From CAZAMP01 sp964486455 (lineage in GTDB: Bacteria; Eisenbacteria; RBG-16-71-46; CAZAMP01): 64,000 nucleotides of DNA. The stretch spans positions 1-64,000 of the forward strand of contig CAZAMP010000026.1 of assembly GCA_964486455.1 (NCBI GenBank), read 5' to 3'. The notes below the pieces were generated by a model. It was not told the origin of the DNA. It searched no databases and saw nothing but the letters and a program-made list of their open reading frames with translations. Shown here piece by piece: positions 24,632 through 33,423 of the stretch; position 1 is the stretch's first letter, and every line of letters begins with the position of its first letter. A program made the translations under genes and the position numbers.

Positions 24632-26320
24632 TTACGCGGCCTTCTTGGCCTGCGTCGTCTGTTTCCCTCCGGGGATGATGGCTTGCTCACCCCAGCTCAG
24701 GACATTCTGTGCCGTCCAGTACAGGTTTAGTCCGGAGGGAAGAGTGTAGAAGATGACCAGCATCATGATCGGAAGAATGGTGGTCATCGCGGCCGGCTGG
24801 CGCGGGCCGGCCGTCATCGTCTTCTTCTGCATGAGAATGGTCGTGCCCGCCATCAGAATCGGCAGCACGTGTAGCGCCAGGGGCCCGATCGTCAGGAGCG
24901 TGTCGGGCGCTGAGAGGTCGTTGATCCACAACACAAAGGGCGCCTGCCGGAGCTCGATCGCGCTTCGCAGCACGTTGTAGAGCGACCAGAAAATCGGGAT
25001 CTGAATGGGCATCTGTAACAACATAGGGAGGCAGCCGGCCGTCTGGCTCACACCGTGCTTCTTGTGCAAGGCCTGCACTTCCCGATAGCCGCGCATGGGA
25101 TCGTCTTTGTATTTCTTCTGGATCTCGTCCGCGCGCGGCTTGAGCTCCGCCATCGCGGATTGCATCTCCCTCATCTTGCGCGTGCTCCAGCGCGTCAACG
25201 GATGGAAAATGATCTTGGTCGCCAACGCGAGGATGAGGATCACGACCCCGTAGTTGGGGATCACCCCATAGCACGCGTTCATCAACCGGTAGATACCCTT
25301 CGCGAACCCGCCCAGAAGACCGCCGCCGGCCGACCCCATGCCGACCTTCTTGTCGATCCCTTCTCCGAGAGCGGCCAGTTCCGACTGTAGGATCGGGCCC
25401 ACGTAAAGCCGGTAGGTCCCGCTCGCCGATCCGTCGCGGATGGGCGAGACCAACCGGTAGCCGAGGCGATTGGCGCTCGCCTCACCGAACAGTTCCGCGC
25501 TCGTGGCCTCACCGGAATCCAGAAATAGCGCGGAAATGAAGTACTTCGATCGCGTTGCCGCCCACATCACTCGACCGTCGAGCCACTCGCTCGTGCGATC
25601 GTTCTTGAAGCTGCCAAGCTTTCGGTCCTCGATGTTCTCTCCGACCCGAACGAGTGTTTTGAATTCACCCAGGTCGGTCTTGCGCTGCTTCTCCGTGACG
25701 GGAAGGCCCCCCGCCCACGCCACGTCGAACGAGCCGTCACTGACGGGTACACCCATCACGTTCACCGTCATCTCCATGAGATACGTGTCCGGATGAAGCG
25801 TGAAGGTTCGGGAGATTCGCGCACCCTCTTCACTGGCGGCCGTGAAGGTGATCGATCCCGTGGAAAGCCCGTTCGCCGGCGCCCGAGTGATCTCGAAAAT
25901 CGTATCGGAGAAATCCGTCCCGCGTTGCCCGGCCGCTTCTCCTCGGGAAATCGATAGAATAGGCTCGGGGTCTTGACCGGCCACGAGTTGCAGCGGTTCA
26001 CCGTCCGGTCCGACGAATTCGTGAAGAACCAGCGCGGCAATACCGCCGCCCCGGCTGCTGAAGGTGGCGGTATAGAGAGGTGTCTCGACGTCGAACTCCT
26101 CGGCCGCCGCCACCGTGGGCGCCGAGAAGACGATCTCCTCGCGAGGCGCGTCGTCGGTTGTCGCCGCTGGGGATGGCTCGACGAATCGTTCTTCCGCGAC
26201 CGGCTCCTCCGTGCCGGGCGGTGTTTCCTCGGTCGGCCGCGGCTTGGGGCCGTACACACGCGACCAGATTGTGATGACCAGAAAGCTCAAGGCAATTGCC
26301 AGGAGTGTTCGCCTATCCAT
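24632..26320 (-). CDS. yidC: membrane protein insertase YidC
   Basis: 562 aa, a Gram-negative-type YidC. It has an N-terminal membrane anchor (LLAIALSFLVITIWS), a large periplasmic beta-sandwich (about 60-330) and the conserved five-helix insertase core (GIYRLMNACYGVIPNYGVVILILALATKIIFHPLT onward). The Arg of the hydrophilic groove is present (LTRWSTRKM), as are the cytoplasmic coiled hairpin and the motif LNLYWTAQNVLSW in the last helix. It inserts inner-membrane proteins alone or with SecYEG. The long periplasmic domain supports a diderm host. Its start overlaps the end of yidD by 8 nt. Confidence 0.97.
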   Translation of the reverse strand: MDRRTLLAIALSFLVITIWSRVYGPKPRPTEETPPGTEEPVAEERFVEPSPAATTDDAPREEIVFSAPTVAAAEEFDVETPLYTATFSSRGGGIAALVLHEFVGPDGEPLQLVAGQDPEPILSISRGEAAGQRGTDFSDTIFEITRAPANGLSTGSITFTAASEEGARISRTFTLHPDTYLMEMTVNVMGVPVSDGSFDVAWAGGLPVTEKQRKTDLGEFKTLVRVGENIEDRKLGSFKNDRTSEWLDGRVMWAATRSKYFISALFLDSGEATSAELFGEASANRLGYRLVSPIRDGSASGTYRLYVGPILQSELAALGEGIDKKVGMGSAGGGLLGGFAKGIYRLMNACYGVIPNYGVVILILALATKIIFHPLTRWSTRKMREMQSAMAELKPRADEIQKKYKDDPMRGYREVQALHKKHGVSQTAGCLPMLLQMPIQIPIFWSLYNVLRSAIELRQAPFVLWINDLSAPDTLLTIGPLALHVLPILMAGTTILMQKKTMTAGPRQPAAMTTILPIMMLVIFYTLPSGLNLYWTAQNVLSWGEQAIIPGGKQTTQAKKAA

Positions 26321-26588
26321 GGGGTTTCCTCACCGGATCGAATCCGCTTCCGCCGAGCGGATGGCAACGGCAAATGCGCCGGACGGCCATCCACGCGCCT
26401 TGTCGGGCGCCGTACGCCTCCAGGGCGTCGTGTGCGTATTGAGAGCAACTGGGAGTGAATCGGCAACCGCCGGGAAGGTAGGGTGAAACGATTCGTTGGT
26501 ATGCGATGACGAATCGAATAAGCAGTTTCGCGACGAAGCCGTGAGAGTTCGACCGCTCACGGATCGCTGCTGTTCTCGCTGCTGACAC
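26313..26588 (-). CDS. yidD: membrane protein insertion efficiency factor YidD
   Basis: 91 aa. It has the invariant YidD pattern: amphipathic helix KLLIRFVIAYQRIVSPYLPGGCRFTPSCSQYAHDAL, followed by RICRCHPLGGSGFDPV. It associates with the inner membrane and aids YidC-dependent insertion. The GTG at 26588 is chosen because GGAG lies six bases upstream; an ATG at 26618 is also in frame. Either start lies inside the 3' end of rnpA, and the stop overlaps yidC, so rnpA-yidD-yidC is a tightly overlapped unit. Confidence 0.88.
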   Translation of the reverse strand: MSAARTAAIRERSNSHGFVAKLLIRFVIAYQRIVSPYLPGGCRFTPSCSQYAHDALEAYGARQGAWMAVRRICRCHPLGGSGFDPVRKPHG

Positions 26589-26955
26589 CAAGTACTCCGG
26601 CACGCACCATGAGATCACGCATCTCGGCGAAGACCGATTCTAGCTCGGCCCTCGGCAGCGCGGATCGCGCAATGAACACATAGTGTGCGCGGCGCCCACC
26701 TTCAAGCATATTCGCCTTCAGGCGCCGGTAACATTCCCTCAAGAGACGACGCGCTCGGTTTCGCCGGACGGCATTGCCGACCTTTCGACTACTCACGAAG
26801 CCGGCACGGCGCTCCAGGTCTGGCGCCCGGTATACGATCATAACGAGGAGCCGGCCACGAAATGCCTGCCCCTCCTGGTATACCCTGCGAAAGAGTGCAC
26901 GGCCTCGGAGCTTTTCCCGCGCGGGGAGTCGTTCATTCCGCGCCGTCATTATCAT
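26557..26955 (-). CDS. rnpA: ribonuclease P protein component
   Basis: 132 aa from the ATG at 26955, preceded by a GAGGGG ribosome site; an in-frame ATG 33 nt further upstream is less supported. The RNase P protein signature SSRKVGNAVRRNRARRLLRECYRR is complete, with the RNR motif. The protein assists the catalytic RNA in trimming the 5' leader of pre-tRNAs. It is second in the rpmH-rnpA-yidD-yidC-jag-mnmE block and overlaps yidD by 32 nt. No RNase P RNA gene was recognised in the window. Confidence 0.92.
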   Translation of the reverse strand: MIMTARNERLPAREKLRGRALFRRVYQEGQAFRGRLLVMIVYRAPDLERRAGFVSSRKVGNAVRRNRARRLLRECYRRLKANMLEGGRRAHYVFIARSALPRAELESVFAEMRDLMVRAGVLGVSSENSSDP

Positions 26956-27091
26956 GCCGCCCCTCATCTCCATCCGGCACGTCGTCACGCGTCACTCATG
27001 TGGGGCCTACGCTACAGGCCCTGGCCGGATGACACGAACCGCATTCTCAAGACGATTGGTTGGGACGGCGTCCTCCGAAGCATCGACAGGA

Positions 27092-27226
27092 TCAGACCGT
27101 CAGTCTCTTCCTTCCCTTTGCGCGACGTCGCTTCAAGACGCGGCGCCCGACGGATGACGACATCCGCTTCCGAAATCCGTGCTTTTTGTGGCGCCGCCGA
27201 TTGTGCGGCTGATACGTTCGTTTCAT
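27092..27226 (-). CDS. rpmH: 50S ribosomal protein L34
   Basis: 44 aa, the canonical L34 length. It begins MKRTYQPHNRRRHKKHGFRKRM and is extremely basic. AGAGGA lies eight bases before the ATG at 27226; the longer open frame upstream is rejected. It is the first gene of the leftward block diverging from oriC and dnaA, the classical origin arrangement. Confidence 0.97.
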   Translation of the reverse strand: MKRTYQPHNRRRHKKHGFRKRMSSSVGRRVLKRRRAKGRKRLTV

Positions 27227-27537
27227 CTCTGCAGTCCTCTCAGGGGTGCGGCCGGCGGAGTTGCCTGTCGTGCCGCGATGCCGGACCAACAGCCCCCGCG
27301 AAACAGGTTACACGGTCTGAATCGTACCGAAGGAGTCTATCAGAGACCACCCTTCTGTCAAGTCCGCTCCTCGCCCGGACACGCGGACGCAATCCGGCAT
27401 CGGGTGGGGAATTACGGGACATTGTTCAAGGTGGACGGACATCGTCGGAGCTATCTGTCTGGTGCAGCGGACGTTTCTGGCCCTCCGGCCGAGGGAACGC
27501 GCTTTCGCTCGAAACCAAAACATCGTTTATGTCAGAT

Positions 27538-27874
27538 CTTGAATATTAACAATATGTTACAGAGTTATTCACACCCAAAAGAGGCGTCAATTTCTCTTGA
27601 GAGAAAAGACCCTCCGTGATAGACTCCCCGTGCTTCAAGGTTTAACACCATAGCATGAACAGTCACCCTGCCTTAAGTGGTTGTGATGAAAGGGGTTTCG
27701 CCAAAGACTACCACTCTGGGGCGAGGTTTTTTTGGCTCTTGTGTGTGGATATATGGGAACTTGTGAGTTATTGTGGACAACTACTAACAATCGCCCAACT
27801 CATTAAGTTCAAAGAAGATACAAGGGTGACTTGTCAACGGCTAGCTGTGGATAACTTGTGGAAAATGCGGACAA
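27538..27874. other. oriC: chromosomal origin of replication (oriC)
   Basis: Lies in the 740-nt gene-free region between rpmH and dnaA. DnaA boxes: TTATTCACA (27565-27573, matches TTATNCACA) and the perfect reverse box TGTGGATAA (27846-27854). One-mismatch boxes are TGTGGATAT (27744-27752), TGTGGACAA (27772-27780) and TGTGGAAAA (27857-27865). An AT-rich tract with AATATTAACAATATGTTA (about 27542-27559) is a candidate unwinding element beside the first box. In 27227-27537 I see nothing beyond the rpmH leader. A short open frame at 27655-27891 runs through the boxes and is not a gene. Confidence 0.88.
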
Positions 27875-27966
27875 CCTGTAAGTCATTGTAACAAAACGAG
27901 AAGAGAGACACGTTATCAGACCGGCATCCGCCGATTCATTGTCGACTCTGGATGCAGGAGGTTCAG

Positions 27967-29361
27967 TTGCAGGCCCACTCCTCTCCCCACGAGGCCTGGT
28001 CGAAGATCCTGTCCGTGGTTCGGGACCAGGTCAGTGAACAGACATACCGGACATGGTTTGCGCCCATTCGCCCTCAGGCCCTGGCGGAAAGCAAGCTCTC
28101 CGTCGAGGTGCCCAATCCGTTCTACATCGATTGGCTCGAAGAGCATCATTCCGATCTGCTGACGCAGGCGGCCTGTTCGGCGCTCAATGACGACATCGCC
28201 ATCCGTTTCCTCGTCAGCGGCGATTACGCCGACGAGGCGCTGCCATCGAGCCCCGCCTCGCCGCTCGATCTGCAAACTCAGCCACCCCCTCAGGCGCGGC
28301 GAAACGGCTCCCGTCAGGGACTGAACCCGCGGTTCACATTTGAGAATTTCGTGGTCGGGAAATCCTGCGAGTTCTGTCACGCGGCGTGCAAGGCGGTCGC
28401 GAAGAATCCCGGGCATGTCTACAACCCGCTCTTCATCTACGGTGGGGTCGGACTCGGCAAGACGCACATCATGCAGGCGATCGGAAACCACGTGTGTCAC
28501 ACGCAACCGAACGCGAGCGTGCGTTACGTTTCTTCAGAGAAGTTCATGAACGAGATGATTCAATCGATTCAGAAGGGCACGACGTTCGAGTTCAAGCAGA
28601 CCTATCGCTCGACGGACCTTCTTCTCATCGATGACATTCAGTTCTTGATGGGGAAGGAATCGACTCAGGAAGAATTCTTCCACACGTTCAACACGCTCTA
28701 CGACGCGCACAAGCAGATCATCATCACGTGCGACCGACCCCCGCGTGAGCTGCGTGAGCTCGAGGAGCGACTCGTGTCGCGATTCAGTTGGGGACTCGTC
28801 ACGGATGTGCTCCCACCGGATTTCGAGACCCGAGTCGCGATCCTGCGGAGAAAGGCGGAGAGCGAGCAGTTCCAGATCTCCGATGACGTTCTGCACCGGA
28901 TTGCCGATCGCATCTCTAATAATATTAGAGAGTTAGAAGGATCCCTCATCCGTCTGTCGGCGCTCGCATCCCTTACGGGTAGTGCGATCACCCCTGACCT
29001 GGCGGATGATGTTCTGAAAGATCTGATCCGTGAACGCAAAGCGCGGCGCGTCGAGATCGCGGACATTCAAAAGGCGGTTTCGAAGCATTACGACATTTCC
29101 CTGGAGCTCTTGAAGGGGAAGCGGCGCACGAATCGGATCGCATTTCCACGCCAGGTCGGTATGTATCTGAGCAAACAGCTCACGCCGGCGTCTCTCGTTG
29201 AGATCGGCAAGCAGTTTGGTGGACGGGATCACAGCACCGTGCTCTACGCGTGCGACAAAATAGAGACGCGCAGAGAGACGGATATGGAACTCGAAGGCGA
29301 CCTCACACATCTACGAGGTGAGCTGGAAGTCGACCGCAACGAGCAAAGATACTCACACTAA
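27967..29361 (+). CDS. dnaA: chromosomal replication initiator DnaA
   Basis: 464 aa from a TTG start. Domain I begins EAWSKILSVVRDQVSEQTYRTWF. The AAA+ domain has Walker A GGVGLGKTH (about 159-167) and Walker B LLLIDDIQF. The C-terminal helix-turn-helix carries the DnaA signature GGRDHSTVLYACDKIE. An ATG at 27952 is in frame, but the only good ribosome site, AGGAGG (27956-27961), lies after it and five bases before the TTG, so TTG is preferred. Unusual: at the start of domain III the normal SNxFAHAA reads SCEFCHAACKA, with Cys at 134, 137 and 141 and another at 177. DnaA binds the boxes upstream and melts oriC; autoregulation is likely. Confidence 0.97.
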   Translation: MQAHSSPHEAWSKILSVVRDQVSEQTYRTWFAPIRPQALAESKLSVEVPNPFYIDWLEEHHSDLLTQAACSALNDDIAIRFLVSGDYADEALPSSPASPLDLQTQPPPQARRNGSRQGLNPRFTFENFVVGKSCEFCHAACKAVAKNPGHVYNPLFIYGGVGLGKTHIMQAIGNHVCHTQPNASVRYVSSEKFMNEMIQSIQKGTTFEFKQTYRSTDLLLIDDIQFLMGKESTQEEFFHTFNTLYDAHKQIIITCDRPPRELRELEERLVSRFSWGLVTDVLPPDFETRVAILRRKAESEQFQISDDVLHRIADRISNNIRELEGSLIRLSALASLTGSAITPDLADDVLKDLIRERKARRVEIADIQKAVSKHYDISLELLKGKRRTNRIAFPRQVGMYLSKQLTPASLVEIGKQFGGRDHSTVLYACDKIETRRETDMELEGDLTHLRGELEVDRNEQRYSH

Positions 29362-29705
29362 TTCACAGCCCGTGGGCTGGTCGTGGAGCGCGCCGAGATG
29401 AAGTTCAAGTTAACCAAACTTATCGACACACCTATTGACGGCCTGCGCGCCCAAAATCAAAGTGTAACTTATTTCTATTAAAGGATTTACTCACTGAGCG
29501 CCGAGTTACTAACATTTCCACGTGCCCTACTACGACTACTACTCCTAATATATTGATTCTTAAAGAGTTATGGGCTGTGGAATGGTGGATTTTTGCTTGC
29601 GTCGCCTGAAAGCGGCCCATACAATACGCAGGGCTCTAGCCCCTGTCCGCTTTGAGATTGAAAAATCAGGGGGTTACGAGACTAGTCCCCCGAAATGAGG
29701 AACCC
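29362..29705. other. AT-richer dnaA-dnaN intergenic region
   Basis: 344 nt without a credible gene, noticeably AT-richer than its surroundings. TTATCGACA (about 29421) is a one-mismatch DnaA box, and TTAAAGAGTTATGGGCTGTGGAA (in part, near 29560-29580) has half-box features. It could be a second lobe of a bipartite origin or hold the dnaN promoter; the evidence is weak. Confidence 0.35.
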
Positions 29706-30815
29706 ATGGCGATCAAATTCACTATTCCGCAAAGTGATCTATCCCGGGGGGCGCAGACGGTCCTACAGGCGGTGCCAACCCGAAGCACACTACCTGCACT
29801 GACCAACGTGCACATGGAAGTCAAAGGCGACGGGCTGCATCTCACGGCGACCGACCTCGATACATCCGTCACACTCACATTGGCGTGCGAAGAAGCGACC
29901 GACGGAAAGGTGCTTGTTCCCGCGCGGATCTTCGGTGACCTCGTAAAGATGTTGCCGGCCGACCTCGTGACGATCGAATCGGAAGGGGAGACCGTTCGGA
30001 TCAAATCACGTGGCGGTGAGTTTTACCTACCGACGGCGGATCCGGATGACTACCCACAGTTACCGTCGGTCGAGCGGGATCGCACGCTCTCGATTCCGGC
30101 GTCCACCTTCACGTCGCTCGTGCGGAAAGTCGTGGATTTTGTCTCACTCGAAGATAATCGCCCCGACCTCAATGGTGTACTAGTCGAGTTTCGTGGCAAA
30201 GAACTTCGGATGGTCGCGACAAACGGTCATCTCCTGGCACTTACCAGTGTGAGTGGTGAATTCACCAAAGGGGACAACGTCGTCGTCCTTCCATCGGCGC
30301 TCTCGCACGTCATGCACGGCATCGGAGCGACGGAAGAAGTGGCGGTGGGGATCGCGCGAACACAGATCGTGTTCGAAATCGGGACGACGTGCGTCTATTC
30401 CCGACTCCTCGAAGCTAAGTTTCCGCACTATGAAGCCGTCATTCCGACGAAGAACGAGAACAAACTCCGCGTCCGGCTGGGTGACGTGATTCAATCGCTG
30501 AAACGCGTCGATGTGGTGGCTGACAACATCACGCACCAGGTCGTCTGGAAAGTCGACAAGGGATCTCTGGTCATGGAGGCCCAACAGACTGTCGGCGGCG
30601 GACGCGCAAGTGTTCAAGTCGAGGCGGAATACGACGCGGATCCGATCGAGGTCGGGTTCAATGCGAAGTACCTCATGAACGTCCTCAAGACGATGGACTC
30701 AGATGAGGTTGAGTTTGCGTTCGATAAGCCTCTTTCGGGAGTCATCGTCAAACCCATCACTGATTCGACCGAAGACCAACATCTCTGCTTGGTGATGCCA
30801 CTTCGTCTGAAATAA
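29706..30815 (+). CDS. dnaN: DNA polymerase III beta subunit (sliding clamp)
   Basis: 369 aa from the ATG at 29706 (MAIKFTIPQSDLSRGAQTVLQAVP), preceded by GAGGA; the open frame upstream is rejected. Three clamp domains are covered. Typical segments are LPALTNVHMEVKGDGLHLTATDLD, SLEDNRPDLNGVLVEF, FPHYEAVIPTKNENKL and the C-terminal hydrophobic pocket strand HLCLVMPLRLK. It encircles DNA and tethers the replicative polymerase. It is followed by dciA and gyrB instead of the frequent recF. Confidence 0.97.
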   Translation: MAIKFTIPQSDLSRGAQTVLQAVPTRSTLPALTNVHMEVKGDGLHLTATDLDTSVTLTLACEEATDGKVLVPARIFGDLVKMLPADLVTIESEGETVRIKSRGGEFYLPTADPDDYPQLPSVERDRTLSIPASTFTSLVRKVVDFVSLEDNRPDLNGVLVEFRGKELRMVATNGHLLALTSVSGEFTKGDNVVVLPSALSHVMHGIGATEEVAVGIARTQIVFEIGTTCVYSRLLEAKFPHYEAVIPTKNENKLRVRLGDVIQSLKRVDVVADNITHQVVWKVDKGSLVMEAQQTVGGGRASVQVEAEYDADPIEVGFNAKYLMNVLKTMDSDEVEFAFDKPLSGVIVKPITDSTEDQHLCLVMPLRLK

Positions 30816-30868
30816 GCGACGTTCCCCGTTTGTTACGTGATTTGCCCAGACCATGACTGGGGGCCCGT

Positions 30869-31180
30869 GTGGAACATATTGCGAAGCCGCTGCGCAATTT
30901 CATGGTGGCCCAGGGCCTGGCGGACGGCGTTGCGGGATGGCGTGCCGTAGAGTTGTGGCCGGAGGTCGTCGGGGAAGAAATCGCCGGGCGCACGAATGCG
31001 TCGCGTTTCTCCGATGGGACACTCATTGTCGAGGTTACACACCCGACATGGATGCATGAGCTGTCGTTCATGCGCAAAGAGATCGTTGGCAAGTTGAATG
31101 CGGCCCTGGAGCGCGACGCGGTCACGGGCATTCACTTCGTCCTCTCCGGCGGTGGCCGGCGGCGATACGGGAAAAGGTAG
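30869..31180 (+). CDS. dciA: DciA-like (DUF721) helicase-loading protein
   Basis: 103 aa from a GTG. The DUF721 core is clear: GWRAVELWPEVVGEEIAGRTNASRFSDGTLIVEVTHPTWMHELSFMRKEIVGKLN. In bacteria without DnaC/DnaI, DciA-type proteins interact with the replicative helicase DnaB at initiation. The location between dnaN and gyrB fits that role. Its stop is six nucleotides before the gyrB start, so they are cotranscribed. A few residues at the N-terminus could be mis-started. Confidence 0.85.
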   Translation: MEHIAKPLRNFMVAQGLADGVAGWRAVELWPEVVGEEIAGRTNASRFSDGTLIVEVTHPTWMHELSFMRKEIVGKLNAALERDAVTGIHFVLSGGGRRRYGKR

Positions 31181-31186
31181 GAAGTC

Positions 31187-33115
31187 GTGGAATCGACTCC
31201 GGGAGATGCATCACTGGAAAATCAATACGATGCCAGTCAAATCAAGGTCCTGAAGGGCCTTGCCGCGGTCCGGATGCGACCCGCGATGTACATCGGTACC
31301 GTCGGGCCGCGTGGTCTACATCATCTCGTCAACGAGGTGGTCGACAACGCGATCGACGAGGTGATGGCCGGGACTTGCGAAGAAATCGACGTCGTCATCC
31401 ACGAGGACGGCAGCTGCAGCGTCACCGACGACGGCCGCGGGATTCCCGTCGACATCCATGAGGATACGGGGCGACCGGCGGTCGAAGTGGTCATGACCAC
31501 GCTGCACGCCGGCGGCAAGTTCGACGGATCGACCTACAAGGTTTCGGGCGGATTGCACGGTGTCGGCGTCTCCTGCGTGAACGCGCTTTCCGAGTGGCTG
31601 GACGTCCACGTGTCACGCGACGGCAAGTGTCATTCTCAACGGTACGAACGAGGCGAGCCAAGCGGAGACCTCAGAGTCGTCGGCGAAACCGACGCGAGCG
31701 GAACGACGGTTCGCTTCATGCCGGACGACCAGATCTTCGAGACGATCGAGTTCAAGGGCGACGCCATTGCCGACCGACTCCGCGAACTGGCGTATCTAAA
31801 CGGCGGAACCCGTATCCGTTTCAAAGACGAACGCGATGGACGGGAAGATGAGTTCTTCGATGAAGGGGGCATCTCCGCGTTCGTGACGCAGCTCAACCGC
31901 GGACACAAAATGCTCCATGAGGAGGTTATCGCCTTCCATCGGCAGGTGGGAGACGTTTCGGTCGACGTGGCGATTCAGTACAACGACTCGTATGTGGATA
32001 ATATTCTCTCGTATGTGAACAACATCTACACGACCGAGGGTGGAACACATCTCGTCGGTTTCAAGACCGCGTTGACGCGATCGATGAACAACTACGCCAA
32101 CAAGGCGGAGCTGACGAAGAAACTCAAGGGTACGCCGCTCTCGGGTGAGGACGTGCGTGAGGGACTCACCGCGATCCTGAGTCTCAAGATTCCCCAGCCT
32201 CAGTTCGAGGGACAGACGAAGACCAAGCTCGGCAATTCCGAGATCCGCGGCCTGGTCGAGGCGATTGTCGGTGACCAGCTGTCGATCTTTCTCGAGGAGA
32301 AACCGGCGGTCGCCAAGATGGTGATCTCGAAATGCGTCGACGCGGCGGTTGCGAGGGAAGCGAGCCGAAAGGCGCGCGAGCTCGCGCGGCGGAAGTCCGT
32401 GTTGGATTCGGGATCCCTTCCCGGAAAGCTGGCCGACTGTTCGGAGCGCGATCCGGAGCAGTGTGAGGTCTATATCGTAGAGGGTGACTCGGCCGGCGGT
32501 ACGGCCAAGATGGGGCGCGATCGGCGCACGCAGGCGATCCTCCCACTTCGGGGAAAGATCCTGAATGTCGAAAAGGCGCGACCGGACAAGGCACTCGGCA
32601 ACGAGGAGATCCGCACTCTCGTCACCGCCCTCGGGTCCGGGATCCGAGACGAGTTCGACCTATCGAAGCTCCGATATCACAAGGTCATCCTGATGACCGA
32701 TGCCGACGTGGATGGGGCGCATATTCGGACGCTGCTTCTCACGTTCTTCTATCGGTACATGCAGCGGCTTGTGGATCTGGGCCATATCTTCGTGGCGCAA
32801 CCACCGCTCTACGGCGTTCGCAAGGGAAAAGACGTGACCTACTGCCACACCGATGAAGAGCGCGACGCCGCCATCGAGGCGTACGGTGGGGGCAAGGGTG
32901 TTCACATTCAGCGCTACAAAGGTTTGGGTGAAATGAACCCGGACCAGCTGTGGGAAACCGCGATGAACCCCGAGACGCGCACGATTACGCAGATCACGCC
33001 CGACGACGCGGCGAAGGCGCACGAGCTGTTCACCATTTTGATGGGGGACGAGGTCGAACCGCGGCGACAGTTCATCGAGGAGAATGCGCTGCTGGTGCGG
33101 AACCTGGATGTGTAG
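31187..33115 (+). CDS. gyrB: DNA gyrase subunit B
   Basis: 642 aa from a GTG, short type without the proteobacterial insert. The GHKL ATPase domain shows VVDNAIDEVMAGTC, DDGRGIPVDIHEDTGRPA and GGLHGVGVSCVNALS. The transducer ends near SLKIPQPQFEGQTKTKLGN. The TOPRIM domain has YIVEGDSAGGTAKMGRDRRTQAILPLRGKILNVEKAR, and later DADVDGAHIRTLLLTFFYR. The C-terminus contains QRYKGLGEMNPDQLWETAMNP. It forms gyrase with GyrA, introducing negative supercoils. It is six nucleotides after dciA; a structured spacer separates it from gyrA. Confidence 0.97.
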   Translation: MESTPGDASLENQYDASQIKVLKGLAAVRMRPAMYIGTVGPRGLHHLVNEVVDNAIDEVMAGTCEEIDVVIHEDGSCSVTDDGRGIPVDIHEDTGRPAVEVVMTTLHAGGKFDGSTYKVSGGLHGVGVSCVNALSEWLDVHVSRDGKCHSQRYERGEPSGDLRVVGETDASGTTVRFMPDDQIFETIEFKGDAIADRLRELAYLNGGTRIRFKDERDGREDEFFDEGGISAFVTQLNRGHKMLHEEVIAFHRQVGDVSVDVAIQYNDSYVDNILSYVNNIYTTEGGTHLVGFKTALTRSMNNYANKAELTKKLKGTPLSGEDVREGLTAILSLKIPQPQFEGQTKTKLGNSEIRGLVEAIVGDQLSIFLEEKPAVAKMVISKCVDAAVAREASRKARELARRKSVLDSGSLPGKLADCSERDPEQCEVYIVEGDSAGGTAKMGRDRRTQAILPLRGKILNVEKARPDKALGNEEIRTLVTALGSGIRDEFDLSKLRYHKVILMTDADVDGAHIRTLLLTFFYRYMQRLVDLGHIFVAQPPLYGVRKGKDVTYCHTDEERDAAIEAYGGGKGVHIQRYKGLGEMNPDQLWETAMNPETRTITQITPDDAAKAHELFTILMGDEVEPRRQFIEENALLVRNLDV

Positions 33116-33423
33116 GCCGGGTCGGCCGCGGCCGAGTCGGGCACATCCAAGTGCCGTCAGGGGCGAAAAGGGGTGAGCGTCGTCAGTTGATTGACGGCGG
33201 TGTGGAGCATCTTGGGGCTTACGTGATTCGTGGAGCCCATGTCGAAGGGAAACGCTGTAGTCGAGACGAGAGAGGCGGGGGTTTGCCGCGGTGACTCGCG
33301 AAGAGTGACGCGAGGATCCCCCGCCGAGGGCGGGTAGCCGAGCGGAGCGGGCGTGGAGTCCGAGGCTAACCCCCGTCTCTCTCGCCCTCCTCAGCTTTTC
33401 ATTTGAGAAGGGAGTAACCCGCA
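33116..33423 (+). other. gyrB-gyrA spacer with a large potential RNA structure
   Basis: 308 nt without a gene. Two 23-nt segments (33265-33287 and 33364-33386) are complementary at 20 of 23 positions; both contain the GGGGGTT/AACCCCC core. They enclose 76 nt with further stems: CTCGCG with CGCGAG, CCCGCC-GAG-GGCGGG, and GACTC with GAGTC near the two ends of the enclosed part. This would fold as a roughly 122-nt multibranched element ending 37 nt before gyrA. It could be a leader regulating gyrA, a processed RNA, or an inserted palindromic repeat. No T tract follows, so it is not a simple terminator. Confidence 0.5.

Noticed and set aside
27655..27891. 78-codon frame in oriC
   Set aside because: Runs through DnaA boxes and has no ribosome site or family match.
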